Position numbers and translations under genes: made by a program
In this document: positions 21,206 to 29,559 of the stretch, in pieces
Position numbering within the stretch: the first letter of the stretch is position 1
Layout of the letters: the number at the start of each line of letters is the position of its first letter
Source: Acidobacteriaceae bacterium KBS 83
GTDB lineage: Bacteria > Acidobacteriota > Terriglobia > Terriglobales > Acidobacteriaceae
Assembly: GCA_000381585.1 (NCBI GenBank)
Contig: KB906741.1
Coordinates: 1 to 64,000 of the forward strand
Length of the DNA: 64,000 bases
Direction of reading: 5' to 3'
The notes under the pieces: model-generated
Database searches by the model: none
Told to the model about the DNA's origin: nothing
The model's input: only the letters and a program-made list of their open reading frames with translations

Positions 21206-22729
21206 TCAGGATACCGCCCGCCGCACCACGCGCGTCATCTGTCTGCGGTCATGGGGTTCCAGGCCGAACCACCAGAGGATGGAGACAGTAGCTGCAGCCC
21301 ACAAGGCTAACAAAGGAACAGGAAGCGGCAGCATGGCGAACCTTCGCCAGAAGGGCAGGCATACCACCAGCGGAAGAAAGCTGAGCAGTGGCCGCGCAAC
21401 GCCTTTGCGTAGGAGACGCAGCCGTTCGACAGCGACAGCAGCCTGGGTGCAAGGCATGCTGACCACGACGTGCGCAAGGACTCCGGCGAAGGCGCCAATC
21501 AGCGTGCCGGCGGCAACGCCGATGGCGCCATAGCGCCGCGCCAGCAGAATGCTCGTGACGAGATTGACGATGGCTTCCAAGACCGGCGAGACCGTGGCGA
21601 ATCTTTGCTGACCCAGCCCCACCACCATGAGCGCGTATGGATACGCAAGCTGGCGCACGATGTTGGCGGCGACCAGCACCTCCAAATAGACGAGCGCGTG
21701 TGATGCGTAAACCACGCCTACCCAGATTCGTAACAGTGGGAAGCCGAGAAACAGGAGCGGGATGCCGAGCATGGCAAGCAGCGCTGTCGAAAGGCGAGTC
21801 GCGGTAACGAGCACGTTGCCCAGCTCGCGAGGGGTCCGGTCGACCTGGAGCGAGGAGATGGCAGGCAGCAACGGGCCCAGAAGATTGCTGACCAGCAGCA
21901 GCATGAAATTTGTAGCGCTGCTCGCGATGGCATAGTAGCCGGTGTTCTGGTAGTCGAAATGACCCACGATCGCGGTGTCTAGGCCGCTGATCAACAGGCT
22001 GCCGATGGTCCAGATGGTGAGAACGCCGCAGTACTCCAGCAGACGCGACGATGTTGCCTTGTCAAAGCCGAAGAGTTGAAATCCGATGCGACTGCTGGCA
22101 TAGCGTTTCCAGCCGACAAACTGCAGCAGTGCGGTAGCGACGTTGCAGACTGCCATCAGCAACGCCATCTGGACCAGCGTCCCGTGCATGAGCAGGAGCG
22201 CAATGAGGCCGACGGTCGAGACGATGCGGCTGGCCGCGATAAGCACCGTCGGGAAGCCATACTCCTGCAGGCCGGTGAAAGTGGCGAGGAAGACGCCGAA
22301 GGGAAGGGCGAAGGCCACCGACATGCCGACGGCCATCAGGCCGCAGCGGACGTCGCCCACGAGCGCGCCTGGCATCTGGGTGAAGAGGCGCGGCACCTGC
22401 CATACCATGCCGAAGAGAGCCAGCGCGCCGATGATGGCTGCTCCGACCATGACAGTGAACGCGGTACTGACGGTCTTGCGCGCCACGATGCGGTTGCCGG
22501 CCGCGTTGTACTCCGCAACGAATTTGCCAATGGCGGTCTGCAGCCCGAGATCGAGAAAGTTCACATAGGCGCTAAGCTGCAGGATCAGCACCCAGGCGCT
22601 GTACTCCGCGGTACCCAGGTGCTGCACCAGAAAGTGCGGCAGCACCAGGGAAATAAGCATGCCCAGAATGACGCGCGTGAGATTGGATGCGGACCCCTGA
22701 AGGATCCTGCGTTTATCGAGAACAGACAT
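21206..22729 (-). CDS. polysaccharide flippase (Wzx/MATE-like, MOP superfamily)
   Basis: Protein of 507 aa with about 12-14 helices. MSVLDKRRILQGSASNLTR then VILGMLISLVLPHFLVQHLG is a typical Wzx opening, and YCGVLTIWTIGSLLISGLDT a typical middle block. It should flip lipid-linked sugar units across the inner membrane. It starts the cluster with two GT2 genes. No polymerase (Wzy) or chain-length gene is adjacent. Confidence 0.88.
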   Translation of the reverse strand: MSVLDKRRILQGSASNLTRVILGMLISLVLPHFLVQHLGTAEYSAWVLILQLSAYVNFLDLGLQTAIGKFVAEYNAAGNRIVARKTVSTAFTVMVGAAIIGALALFGMVWQVPRLFTQMPGALVGDVRCGLMAVGMSVAFALPFGVFLATFTGLQEYGFPTVLIAASRIVSTVGLIALLLMHGTLVQMALLMAVCNVATALLQFVGWKRYASSRIGFQLFGFDKATSSRLLEYCGVLTIWTIGSLLISGLDTAIVGHFDYQNTGYYAIASSATNFMLLLVSNLLGPLLPAISSLQVDRTPRELGNVLVTATRLSTALLAMLGIPLLFLGFPLLRIWVGVVYASHALVYLEVLVAANIVRQLAYPYALMVVGLGQQRFATVSPVLEAIVNLVTSILLARRYGAIGVAAGTLIGAFAGVLAHVVVSMPCTQAAVAVERLRLLRKGVARPLLSFLPLVVCLPFWRRFAMLPLPVPLLALWAAATVSILWWFGLEPHDRRQMTRVVRRAVS

Positions 22730-22780
22730 GAGAGGCGAACTTGATCCACCTTACCAGAGGAGCGTAAATGCAAGCCGAAT

Positions 22781-25102
22781 CTATAATTTGCTGGCGCGCT
22801 CCACGTCGCGTACGCCGGGAAGTGTGCGCAATCCGGTGACAATTCGATCCAGGTGCGCGACATCCTCCGCCTCGACGATAAACTCGACAATCGCTTCGCC
22901 GTCTTTGCCGGCGCGTGAATCGACACTGCGGATATTGGTACCGTCATCGCTGATAATGGCGGTGAGGTTCTTCAGCATACCGGCGCGATCATCGCAATAG
23001 ACAACCACCCGGACTGGATAGGTCTGCTGCCGTCCGCGCTCGTCCGCATTCTTCGACCACTCCACCGAGATTCGGCGGTCGGCTTCGTAGAGAAGGTTTT
23101 GCACATTCGAACATCGCCGCGCGTGGACGGCGACGCCGCGACCGCGCGTCACGTAGCCGATGATCTCTTCGCCGCGAATCGGATTGCAACACCGCGCGCG
23201 ATACACCAGCAGATCGTTCTGCCCTTCCACTTCGAGCGCCTCGGTGCGGGGGTTGAGGTGCAGCTTCTTGACTGTCTCCCCCGTGGGCTTGCCATCGACG
23301 CTGTCGGCGTCCGGCGCGATCGGTGCGATGAGGCCGGGCTCCAGCTTGTTGAGCACCTGCCGCGAAGAGTACTTGCCAAAGCCGATGCCCGCGAGCAGGT
23401 CCTTCTCACCACCCACGCCGTATTCATTGGCCACGCGGACATAGTCGGTCTCATTGAAACGAGCCAGCGAGACCTTGTACTTGCGTGCTTCGCGGTCCAG
23501 GAGTTTGCCACCGATGTCGATCGCGCGCTCGCGCTGGTGCTCGTTCAGCCAGTGCTTGATTTTGTTGCGGGCGCGGGAGCTTTTGACGAAGGTGAGCCAG
23601 TCGCGGCTCGGCGTGTGACCGTTCTGCGTGACGATTTCGACGATGTCGCCATTGCGCAAACGAGTGCGCAGCGGCACCATCCGCCCGTTGACTCGCGCCC
23701 CGGTGCAGGTTTGTCCGACTTCGGTGTGGACGGAGTAAGCGAAATCAACCGGGCTCGCATCCTTGGGCAGTACCACGACCTTGCCCTTCGGAGTGAAGGT
23801 GTAAACCTCTTCGGGATAGAGATCGATCTTCAGGGTGGAGAGGAACTCGTTCGGGTCAGACATCTCCCGTTGCCACTCGACCAGGGAGCGTACCCAGGCC
23901 AGTCGCTGCTCGTCTTTGCTGCTGATCGGGCCGCCGTTTGCCTTGTACTTCCAGTGGGCAGCGATGCCTTCCTCCGCCACGCGGTGCATCTCTTCTGTCC
24001 GGATCTGCACTTCGAACTGATGTCCACCGCTCCCCATCACCGTTGTGTGCAGCGACTGATACAAGTTTGGTCGCGGCATGGCGATGAAGTCCTTGATGCG
24101 GCCCGGCACAGGACGCCAGATGGAGTGGATCAGACCAAAGATCGCGTAGCAGTCCTGAACGCTCTTGGCGATGACACGGACCGCCAGCAGGTCGTAGACC
24201 TGATCTACACTCGAGCGCTGCTTCTGGAGCTTCTGGTAGATGCTGTAGAGGCGCTTGATGCGCCACTCGACGCGCGCTTCGATGCCATGCTCCTTGAGCT
24301 TCTCCTGCAGCGTCCGTTCGACTTCTTCCAGGAAGTCTTCGCCTTCCTTGCGGCGCTCGTCGATGGCTGTTTGCACCTTTTCGAAGCTCACCGCGTCCAC
24401 GTAGCGAAAGGCGAGGTCCTCAAGTTCGCCGCGCACCTTGCCCATGCCCAGGCGATGCGCGAGCGGTGCGTAGATGTCCAGGGTCTCCTGTGCAATGGCC
24501 TGCTGGCGCTCGACACGAAGGTGCTGCAGGGTGCGCATGTTGTGCAGCCGGTCGGCCAGCTTGATGAGCACGACGCGTACGTCGCTCACCATCGCCAGCA
24601 GCATCTTGCGCACGTTTTCAGCCTGGCGGTCTTCGCTGTTTGCGAACTGGATCTTGTCGATCTTGGTAACGCCTTCCACGATGTGCGCCACTTGCTCGCC
24701 GAAGAGCCGCGTGATGTCGTCTGCCGTTACAGGAGTGTCCTCGACGGCGTCGTGCAAGAGGCCGGCGGCGATCGCGGTGGAGTCCAACTTCATCTCCGCG
24801 AGCACATGCGCAACCTCAAGCGGGTGCAGCACATAAGGTTCGCCGGAGGCCCGGACTTGCCCCTGATGATGTTCAAGGGAAAACTCCCAGGCGCGGCGGA
24901 TGATCTCCACGTCGTCGCCGGGGCGGTGAGCGCGTACAGTATCGAGCAGGGCGCGGAAGCGCGCGTCGATCAGCGCACGGTCATTTGGGGCGCGATCGTG
25001 CGGAGCGCGTCCGTCCAGAGTCCGGGTATCCAGCACACGTGGATCGGATTCGCTCCCGCGGGATGCGTTAGGGTCCGGCGGCGTTGTACGCGCGGTCGCC
25101 AT
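22781..25102 (-). CDS. rel: bifunctional (p)ppGpp synthetase/hydrolase
   Basis: Stringent-response enzyme, 773 aa. Domains in order: HD hydrolase (AGLLHDAVEDTPVT, His-Asp at about 117-118), RelA/SpoT synthetase (DFIAMPRPNLYQSLHTTVMG, about 330-350), TGS (VYTFTPKGKVVVLPKDASP, about 430), Cys-rich motif (ARCCNPIRGEEIIGYVTRG, about 635) and C-terminal ACT (VVYCDDRAGMLKNLTAIISD, about 700). The intact HD pair and synthetase motif predict both activities. The first 45 residues are a low-complexity RxxP-rich lead and could include a wrong start. Confidence 0.95.
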   Translation of the reverse strand: MATARTTPPDPNASRGSESDPRVLDTRTLDGRAPHDRAPNDRALIDARFRALLDTVRAHRPGDDVEIIRRAWEFSLEHHQGQVRASGEPYVLHPLEVAHVLAEMKLDSTAIAAGLLHDAVEDTPVTADDITRLFGEQVAHIVEGVTKIDKIQFANSEDRQAENVRKMLLAMVSDVRVVLIKLADRLHNMRTLQHLRVERQQAIAQETLDIYAPLAHRLGMGKVRGELEDLAFRYVDAVSFEKVQTAIDERRKEGEDFLEEVERTLQEKLKEHGIEARVEWRIKRLYSIYQKLQKQRSSVDQVYDLLAVRVIAKSVQDCYAIFGLIHSIWRPVPGRIKDFIAMPRPNLYQSLHTTVMGSGGHQFEVQIRTEEMHRVAEEGIAAHWKYKANGGPISSKDEQRLAWVRSLVEWQREMSDPNEFLSTLKIDLYPEEVYTFTPKGKVVVLPKDASPVDFAYSVHTEVGQTCTGARVNGRMVPLRTRLRNGDIVEIVTQNGHTPSRDWLTFVKSSRARNKIKHWLNEHQRERAIDIGGKLLDREARKYKVSLARFNETDYVRVANEYGVGGEKDLLAGIGFGKYSSRQVLNKLEPGLIAPIAPDADSVDGKPTGETVKKLHLNPRTEALEVEGQNDLLVYRARCCNPIRGEEIIGYVTRGRGVAVHARRCSNVQNLLYEADRRISVEWSKNADERGRQQTYPVRVVVYCDDRAGMLKNLTAIISDDGTNIRSVDSRAGKDGEAIVEFIVEAEDVAHLDRIVTGLRTLPGVRDVERASKL

Positions 25103-25165
25103 GCCTGATTATAGGCTGATGGCTTTTCGTTTTCAGGAAAGTCCTGTACAGGGAGCGTTCCCAGA

Positions 25166-26479
25166 GTGATGACCAGGACCCAGAAGGCCGTCTTCCGGAG
25201 ACCGAAGGCCAAAACTGCCGCCGCGCCCCACGCTGCGACCACAGCCGGCTCGCCGGCGACCTTTCGCTCTGCGATTGTGAACAGAAGGGCTTCGGACCGC
25301 CTGCGCGGAGGTCATCCCTGGGTCTATGCGTCGGATGTGGTCGAGGTCGCCGATAAAGAAGATGCCAGCGTACCCCCAGGCCTGATTCCCGTCACGGATC
25401 AGCGTGGTATTCCGCTGGGGACCGCGCTCTACAGTCCGACTTCGCAGATCGCGCTCCGGCTGGTGAGCCGGGAAGTATTGGAGACCGACGCGGATTGGCT
25501 AGCGCTGGTCGAAGCAAGGCTGCGCCGCGCCTTGGCGCTTCGCGCCAGCATGGAAACGGAAGCGTGCCGGCTGGTCTTCAGCGAAGCGGATGAGTTGCCC
25601 GGCATCATCATTGATCGTTATGGCCCGCTTCTACTGGTTCAACTACTGGCCCGTGGCCTGGACCGGTCGGAGATCCGCGCGCTGGTGACGCGGATTCTCC
25701 GCGAGGAGCTTACTCCCGAGACGGTCCTCGATACCATCGTGGAACGCGGAGATGCGCGTATCGCGGCTATTGAAGGGCTGCAGACGCCAGCACTTGCGAC
25801 GCTGTACTCAAAGGACGCGAATTACCCGCAACTGGAGACCAGCTTCCTGCTGAACGGCCTGCGCTTTGCTTACGATGCCGCTTCCGGGCAGAAGACCGGC
25901 GCGTTTCTGGACCAGAGGCTGAATTACGCGGCTGCGGCGGAGCACGCGCGCGGTGATGCACTGGATATCTGCACTTACCAGGGCGGATTTGCGCTGCATT
26001 TGGCTCGGTGTTGCTCCCGTGTAACGGGGGTGGACGCATCGCGCAGTGCGCTCGAAGTGGCGGAGCGCAACCTGGAGGCGAATCGCTCACTGCTTTCCGC
26101 AGAACTGGACTGGGTCGAGGCGGATGCGTTTGAGTTGCTGCGCGCCTGGAGCGATGCCGGCAATGCGTACGACACGATTGTCCTGGACCCGCCTGCCTTC
26201 GCCAAGAGCAAGCGCGCGGTCGATGGAGCGCTGCGGGGCTACAAGGAGCTCAACCTGCGCGCGCTGAAGATGCTGCGGCCCGGCGGTGTGCTGGTAACCT
26301 GCTCCTGTTCGCACCACATTTCGGCCGCGGACTTCAGCGCGACCGTCGCTGCAGCAGCGGCAGACGCCGGTCGTCGTGTGCGGCTGTTGGAGCGCCGCGG
26401 CGCGGCGCCGGATCATCCCGTGATACTGACGATCCCCGAGACCGAATATCTGAAGTGCCTCATCTGCGTCGCTGAGTGA
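25166..26479 (+). CDS. rlmI: class I SAM-dependent rRNA (cytosine-C5-) methyltransferase, RlmI-like
   Basis: Protein of 437 aa (GTG 25166 or the adjacent ATG 25169). The N-terminal PUA domain has RGGHPWVYASDVVEVAD (about 47-63). The methyltransferase core has FAYDAASGQKTGAFLDQRLNY, CTYQGGFALHLAR (SAM loop), LDPPAFAKSK (catalytic NPP-like motif) and CSCSHH. This matches RlmI/YccW enzymes that modify 23S rRNA. It is divergent from rel with a 63-bp gap. Confidence 0.92.
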   Translation: MMTRTQKAVFRRPKAKTAAAPHAATTAGSPATFRSAIVNRRASDRLRGGHPWVYASDVVEVADKEDASVPPGLIPVTDQRGIPLGTALYSPTSQIALRLVSREVLETDADWLALVEARLRRALALRASMETEACRLVFSEADELPGIIIDRYGPLLLVQLLARGLDRSEIRALVTRILREELTPETVLDTIVERGDARIAAIEGLQTPALATLYSKDANYPQLETSFLLNGLRFAYDAASGQKTGAFLDQRLNYAAAAEHARGDALDICTYQGGFALHLARCCSRVTGVDASRSALEVAERNLEANRSLLSAELDWVEADAFELLRAWSDAGNAYDTIVLDPPAFAKSKRAVDGALRGYKELNLRALKMLRPGGVLVTCSCSHHISAADFSATVAAAAADAGRRVRLLERRGAAPDHPVILTIPETEYLKCLICVAE

Positions 26480-26536
26480 CGACGAGGAGACGCCTCGGCT
26501 TGCATCCATTCCTTCCCCGAAGAATCTTTCCTGCTA

Positions 26537-27316
26537 ATGCCAATTTTGTTCTTTCACCACGGCGGTTGGCTCGCTACGGCGTCGTTCCTGGCCGGCGTAC
26601 TGAATGCTGTAGCCGGCGGCGGCTCGTTTCTTTCGTTTCCGGCGCTCCTCGGCGTGGGCGTGCTGCCAATTGCCGCTAACGCAACCAATACGGTAGCGCT
26701 GTGGCCCGGCCAGCTCACCTCGATCGCTGCCTACCGGGAAGACCTGGGCGTCAATCTGCGGTTGCTCGTGCCAGTGTCGTTCTCTGCGCTGCTGGGCGGA
26801 CTCATCGGAGCCATTGTGCTATTGCGGACAGGGCAGGGGACGTTCCTTCGGCTTGTGCCATGGCTACTGTTGGCGGCGTCGCTACTGTTCGCGGCCAGTG
26901 GCCCGATCGCACGGTGGATCGCTCGCCGTCGGGTGGAATGTATTGATGATGCGCGGCCTCGCTATGTGCCGCTGTGTGCGGGATTGGTGCTGGTCTGCTT
27001 TTACATTGGCTATTTCGGCGCGGGCGCCGGCTTCCTCATCATGGCGATGCTGGCCGTATTCGGCATTCAAAGAATCCGCGAAGTGAATGCGCTGAAGGTA
27101 GTGGCGACGACTATCGCCAACGGCATCGCGGTTGTGACCTTCATTGTTGAACGGCAGATCGTCTGGCACCTCTGTCTGCTGATGATGCTGACCGCAGCGG
27201 CCGGCGGCTATCTCGGTGCCCGTTACTCGCGCCGGCTGAGCGCCCGCATCATGCGAACCTTCGTGGTCGTTATCGGTCTCGGAATGGCCGCATACTTCTT
27301 TCTGCGCAATCCGTAA
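26537..27316 (+). CDS. TSUP family membrane transporter (TauE/SafE-like)
   Basis: Protein of 259 aa with about eight helices. The inverted-repeat signature is visible as LAGVLNAVAGGGSFLSFPAL (residues about 14-33) and FYIGYFGAGAGFLIMAMLAV (about 155-174). The family exports or imports organosulfonates and related anions. Start ATG 26537. It is followed 46 bp later by a DUF971 gene on the same strand. Confidence 0.9.
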   Translation: MPILFFHHGGWLATASFLAGVLNAVAGGGSFLSFPALLGVGVLPIAANATNTVALWPGQLTSIAAYREDLGVNLRLLVPVSFSALLGGLIGAIVLLRTGQGTFLRLVPWLLLAASLLFAASGPIARWIARRRVECIDDARPRYVPLCAGLVLVCFYIGYFGAGAGFLIMAMLAVFGIQRIREVNALKVVATTIANGIAVVTFIVERQIVWHLCLLMMLTAAAGGYLGARYSRRLSARIMRTFVVVIGLGMAAYFFLRNP

Positions 27317-27362
27317 CTGCGCCTGCTGACGCGCCTGCTACGCGTATCCTGAATGGAGAGCC

Positions 27363-27794
27363 ATGAGTCACGAAGGCATTCGCATCGTCGATGAGCGAGA
27401 AGCGCGCCGCGCTGACCGTGCCCCGCTGCCGCGCGAGGCGGTGGATCCAGCGAAGGTGTGTATCCACAAGACAGAAGGCACCGGGATGGAGATCGAATGG
27501 AAAGACGGCCACACAAGCGGGTGGACCTTCCGCTGGCTGCGTGACGCCTGCCCCTGCGCCACCTGCCACGAAGCTCGCGAGGCGGCCGGCCTTTCACCCG
27601 GTGAGCGCAGGCCCGCGTCGGCCCCGCTTCTGCCGATGTACGAAGCCCCGCCTTGCCCGAACAGCGTAGAGCCCGCGGGCCGCTACGCGGTCGTTTTTCA
27701 CTGGAACGACGGCCATTCCAGTGGGATCTACTCGTGGGATTTCCTGCGGCGCAACTGTCAATGCGAGGAGTGCAGGAAAGGGAAGAGGGAATGA
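27363..27794 (+). CDS. DUF971 (gamma-butyrobetaine hydroxylase N-terminal-like) protein
   Basis: 143 aa. The fold signature is IEWKDGHTSGWTFRWLRDAC (about 43-62), then CPCATCHEA, and a second half WNDGHSSGIYSWDFLRRNC ending CQCEECRKG. The clustered Cys suggest a metal site, possibly Fe-S or zinc. DUF971 proteins are often associated with Fe-S biology; here the neighbours do not show it. Confidence 0.88.
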   Translation: MSHEGIRIVDEREARRADRAPLPREAVDPAKVCIHKTEGTGMEIEWKDGHTSGWTFRWLRDACPCATCHEAREAAGLSPGERRPASAPLLPMYEAPPCPNSVEPAGRYAVVFHWNDGHSSGIYSWDFLRRNCQCEECRKGKRE

Positions 27795-27804
27795 AAAGAT
27801 AGCG

Positions 27805-28689
27805 TTATTTTTGCGGCTTGGGCTGACGGTTCTTGGTGAAGTGGTGCTGGATATCGGGCAGAAATTCGATCAGCTCCGAGCCAATCACGCCTTCCGCCGT
27901 CACCGTGAGTGCGCCGATGACGGTTTTTTCAAAGCCAGTGCTCTCATCCGGGTAGTAGAGGTTCGAGATGCCGCCCGAAATAAAGTTGCCGGCAACGTTG
28001 GCGTAGTTCGGTCCCCACTTGCCATTGTCGCGGCGGCACCAGACAGCGGTAGAGGCGGAATAGGCAAAACGCCGCGCGAATGAGCCGGTCCCCATTCGGT
28101 AGTAACGGGGATCTTCTTTGAGTAACACGGGGAGGACGGCATTGCCCCAAAAGTTGCCGTCCAGTGTGTCAGCATAGCCCGCGCCAAGCCGCTTGAAGTA
28201 GCCGGACGCGCCCTGACCGAAGCCCCAGCGGACTGTGCTCTGAGTCCCATCCGGATTGGTCACGATCTTGGTTCCCGAGTTGGTGTCGCGCGCCTGTCCG
28301 ATGCCGGCAATCACGCCAACGAGTGCGAAGACAAATGGATCGGTTGAACTCTTGAACATGAGGTGAAACTTCTGCTTCGGCCGGAGCGGGGGTATATTCG
28401 CCGAGCCGTTTACCAGCTGGAACATGGGCATCACGCCGAAGGCGCGCTGCTTCTCTGCTTGCTTCAGGGCCTCATCGGAGTCCGGCTGTTTTTTCTGCTC
28501 TTGCGTACTGGACGGTGGAGTCGATGTGCTCGCTGGCGGAGCGGGTACGTTCTGCTGGGGAGTCGGCGCGTCGGGAAGACTGACACTCGCAACGTCACTC
28601 TGGGCATTCGCAACACGGGGAAGCGTTACACCGGCCACCGCTACTGTGAGTAGGAGGGAGTGGAGCGTGAAGAGAGCGGGGCGCTGCAT
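27805..28689 (-). CDS. secreted conserved hypothetical protein
   Basis: 294 aa from ATG 28689. The first 30 residues form a signal peptide (MQRPALFTLHSLLLTVAVAG ... ANA). A Pro/Thr/Ser-rich linker (about 40-75) follows, then a globular part with GQGASGYFKRLGAGYADTLD and LKEDPRYYRMGTGSFARRF. I recognise the style as an acidobacterial cell-envelope protein without known function. It is convergent with the DUF971 gene with 10 bp between stops. Confidence 0.75.
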   Translation of the reverse strand: MQRPALFTLHSLLLTVAVAGVTLPRVANAQSDVASVSLPDAPTPQQNVPAPPASTSTPPSSTQEQKKQPDSDEALKQAEKQRAFGVMPMFQLVNGSANIPPLRPKQKFHLMFKSSTDPFVFALVGVIAGIGQARDTNSGTKIVTNPDGTQSTVRWGFGQGASGYFKRLGAGYADTLDGNFWGNAVLPVLLKEDPRYYRMGTGSFARRFAYSASTAVWCRRDNGKWGPNYANVAGNFISGGISNLYYPDESTGFEKTVIGALTVTAEGVIGSELIEFLPDIQHHFTKNRQPKPQK

Positions 28690-28838
28690 GCGTCCTGTCA
28701 GGATAGAGGATTTCACTGTGGGGTGTATGCCAAGCGGTGCCGTAAGCGTGGCTTTTTCCCTGAAGAAAAAGCCGCGCTCACGGATATTTGGCCCGATACG
28801 ACAGACCTACGCCTCGGAAGGCGAAAGGTGTCGATACG

Positions 28839-29450
28839 TTATGGACGGCTGTGCGCCGGGTAGAGTTTCGCACCATCGTGCCAAAACCCTGCCACCGTAT
28901 CGCAGGCCTCTTTCACATCCGGCACCACCGAGAGCCCGCGATGTGCCGAGCGCATAAATCCTGCATCTACTGCTGCATCCAGCATGCCGAGGAATGCGTT
29001 CCAATAGCCGGCAATGTTGATGAGCACGACCGGCTTGTCGTGAATACCGAGCTGTGCCCAGGGCAGGATCTCGCACATCTCATCGAGCGTGCCCAGGCCG
29101 CCCGGCAACACAAGGAACGCGTTGGCACGCCGTGTCATCTCGGCTTTGCGCTCGTGCATGCCGTTCACTTCGATGAGTTGCGTCAGGCCGCGATGCGCGA
29201 TCTCCCGCTCGACCAGCGCCCGCGGGATGACGCCGGTGACCCTGCCGCCAGCGGCGAACGCAGCATCCGCCATCGCGCCCATCAAGCCGACTTCCGCGCC
29301 GCCGTAAACCAGGTGTCAGCGGCGCTCGGCGATGGCTTGTCCCAGTCCTTTGGCTGTTTCGAGAAAGATCGGGTCCGTTCCGTTGCTGGAGGTGCAGAAG
29401 ACGCAGACGCTGCGTTCTGTGGAAGCCTGTCTCAGTTGGGTTGCATTCAT
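28839..29450 (-). pseudogene. LOG family (TIGR00730) nucleotide phosphoribohydrolase interrupted by an in-frame TGA
   Basis: The N-terminal part from ATG 29450 has RSVCVFCTSSNGTDP and ends AERR at TGA 29316-29318. The same frame then continues HLVYGGAEVGLMGAMADAAF and contains the catalytic motif PGGLGTLDEM, ending at 28839. Replacing TGA by a Trp or other sense codon restores a normal protein of about 203 aa. The family cleaves nucleotide 5'-monophosphates to the base (cytokinin activation in plants). One substitution is the only lesion, so it is recent decay, a sequencing error, or less likely readthrough. Confidence 0.9.
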
Positions 29451-29559
29451 TGCCGGAAGTAGAAGTCTTTTCCAGAGGAACCGCTGGCTCGCCGCACCCA
29501 TGTGCATTGCCCGCGGCGATTACACTGGGAAAGAGAAGTTCCCGCCGAGACGTAAGCCC

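Noticed and set aside
23099-25108. 669-codon plus-strand open frame opposite rel
   Set aside because: Antisense shadow of a GC-rich gene; the product is His/Val/Leu-rich nonsense and the minus-strand protein is clearly Rel.
29316-29318. TGA in the LOG gene as selenocysteine
   Set aside because: No SECIS-like hairpin directly downstream that I can see and the family does not use Sec at this position.
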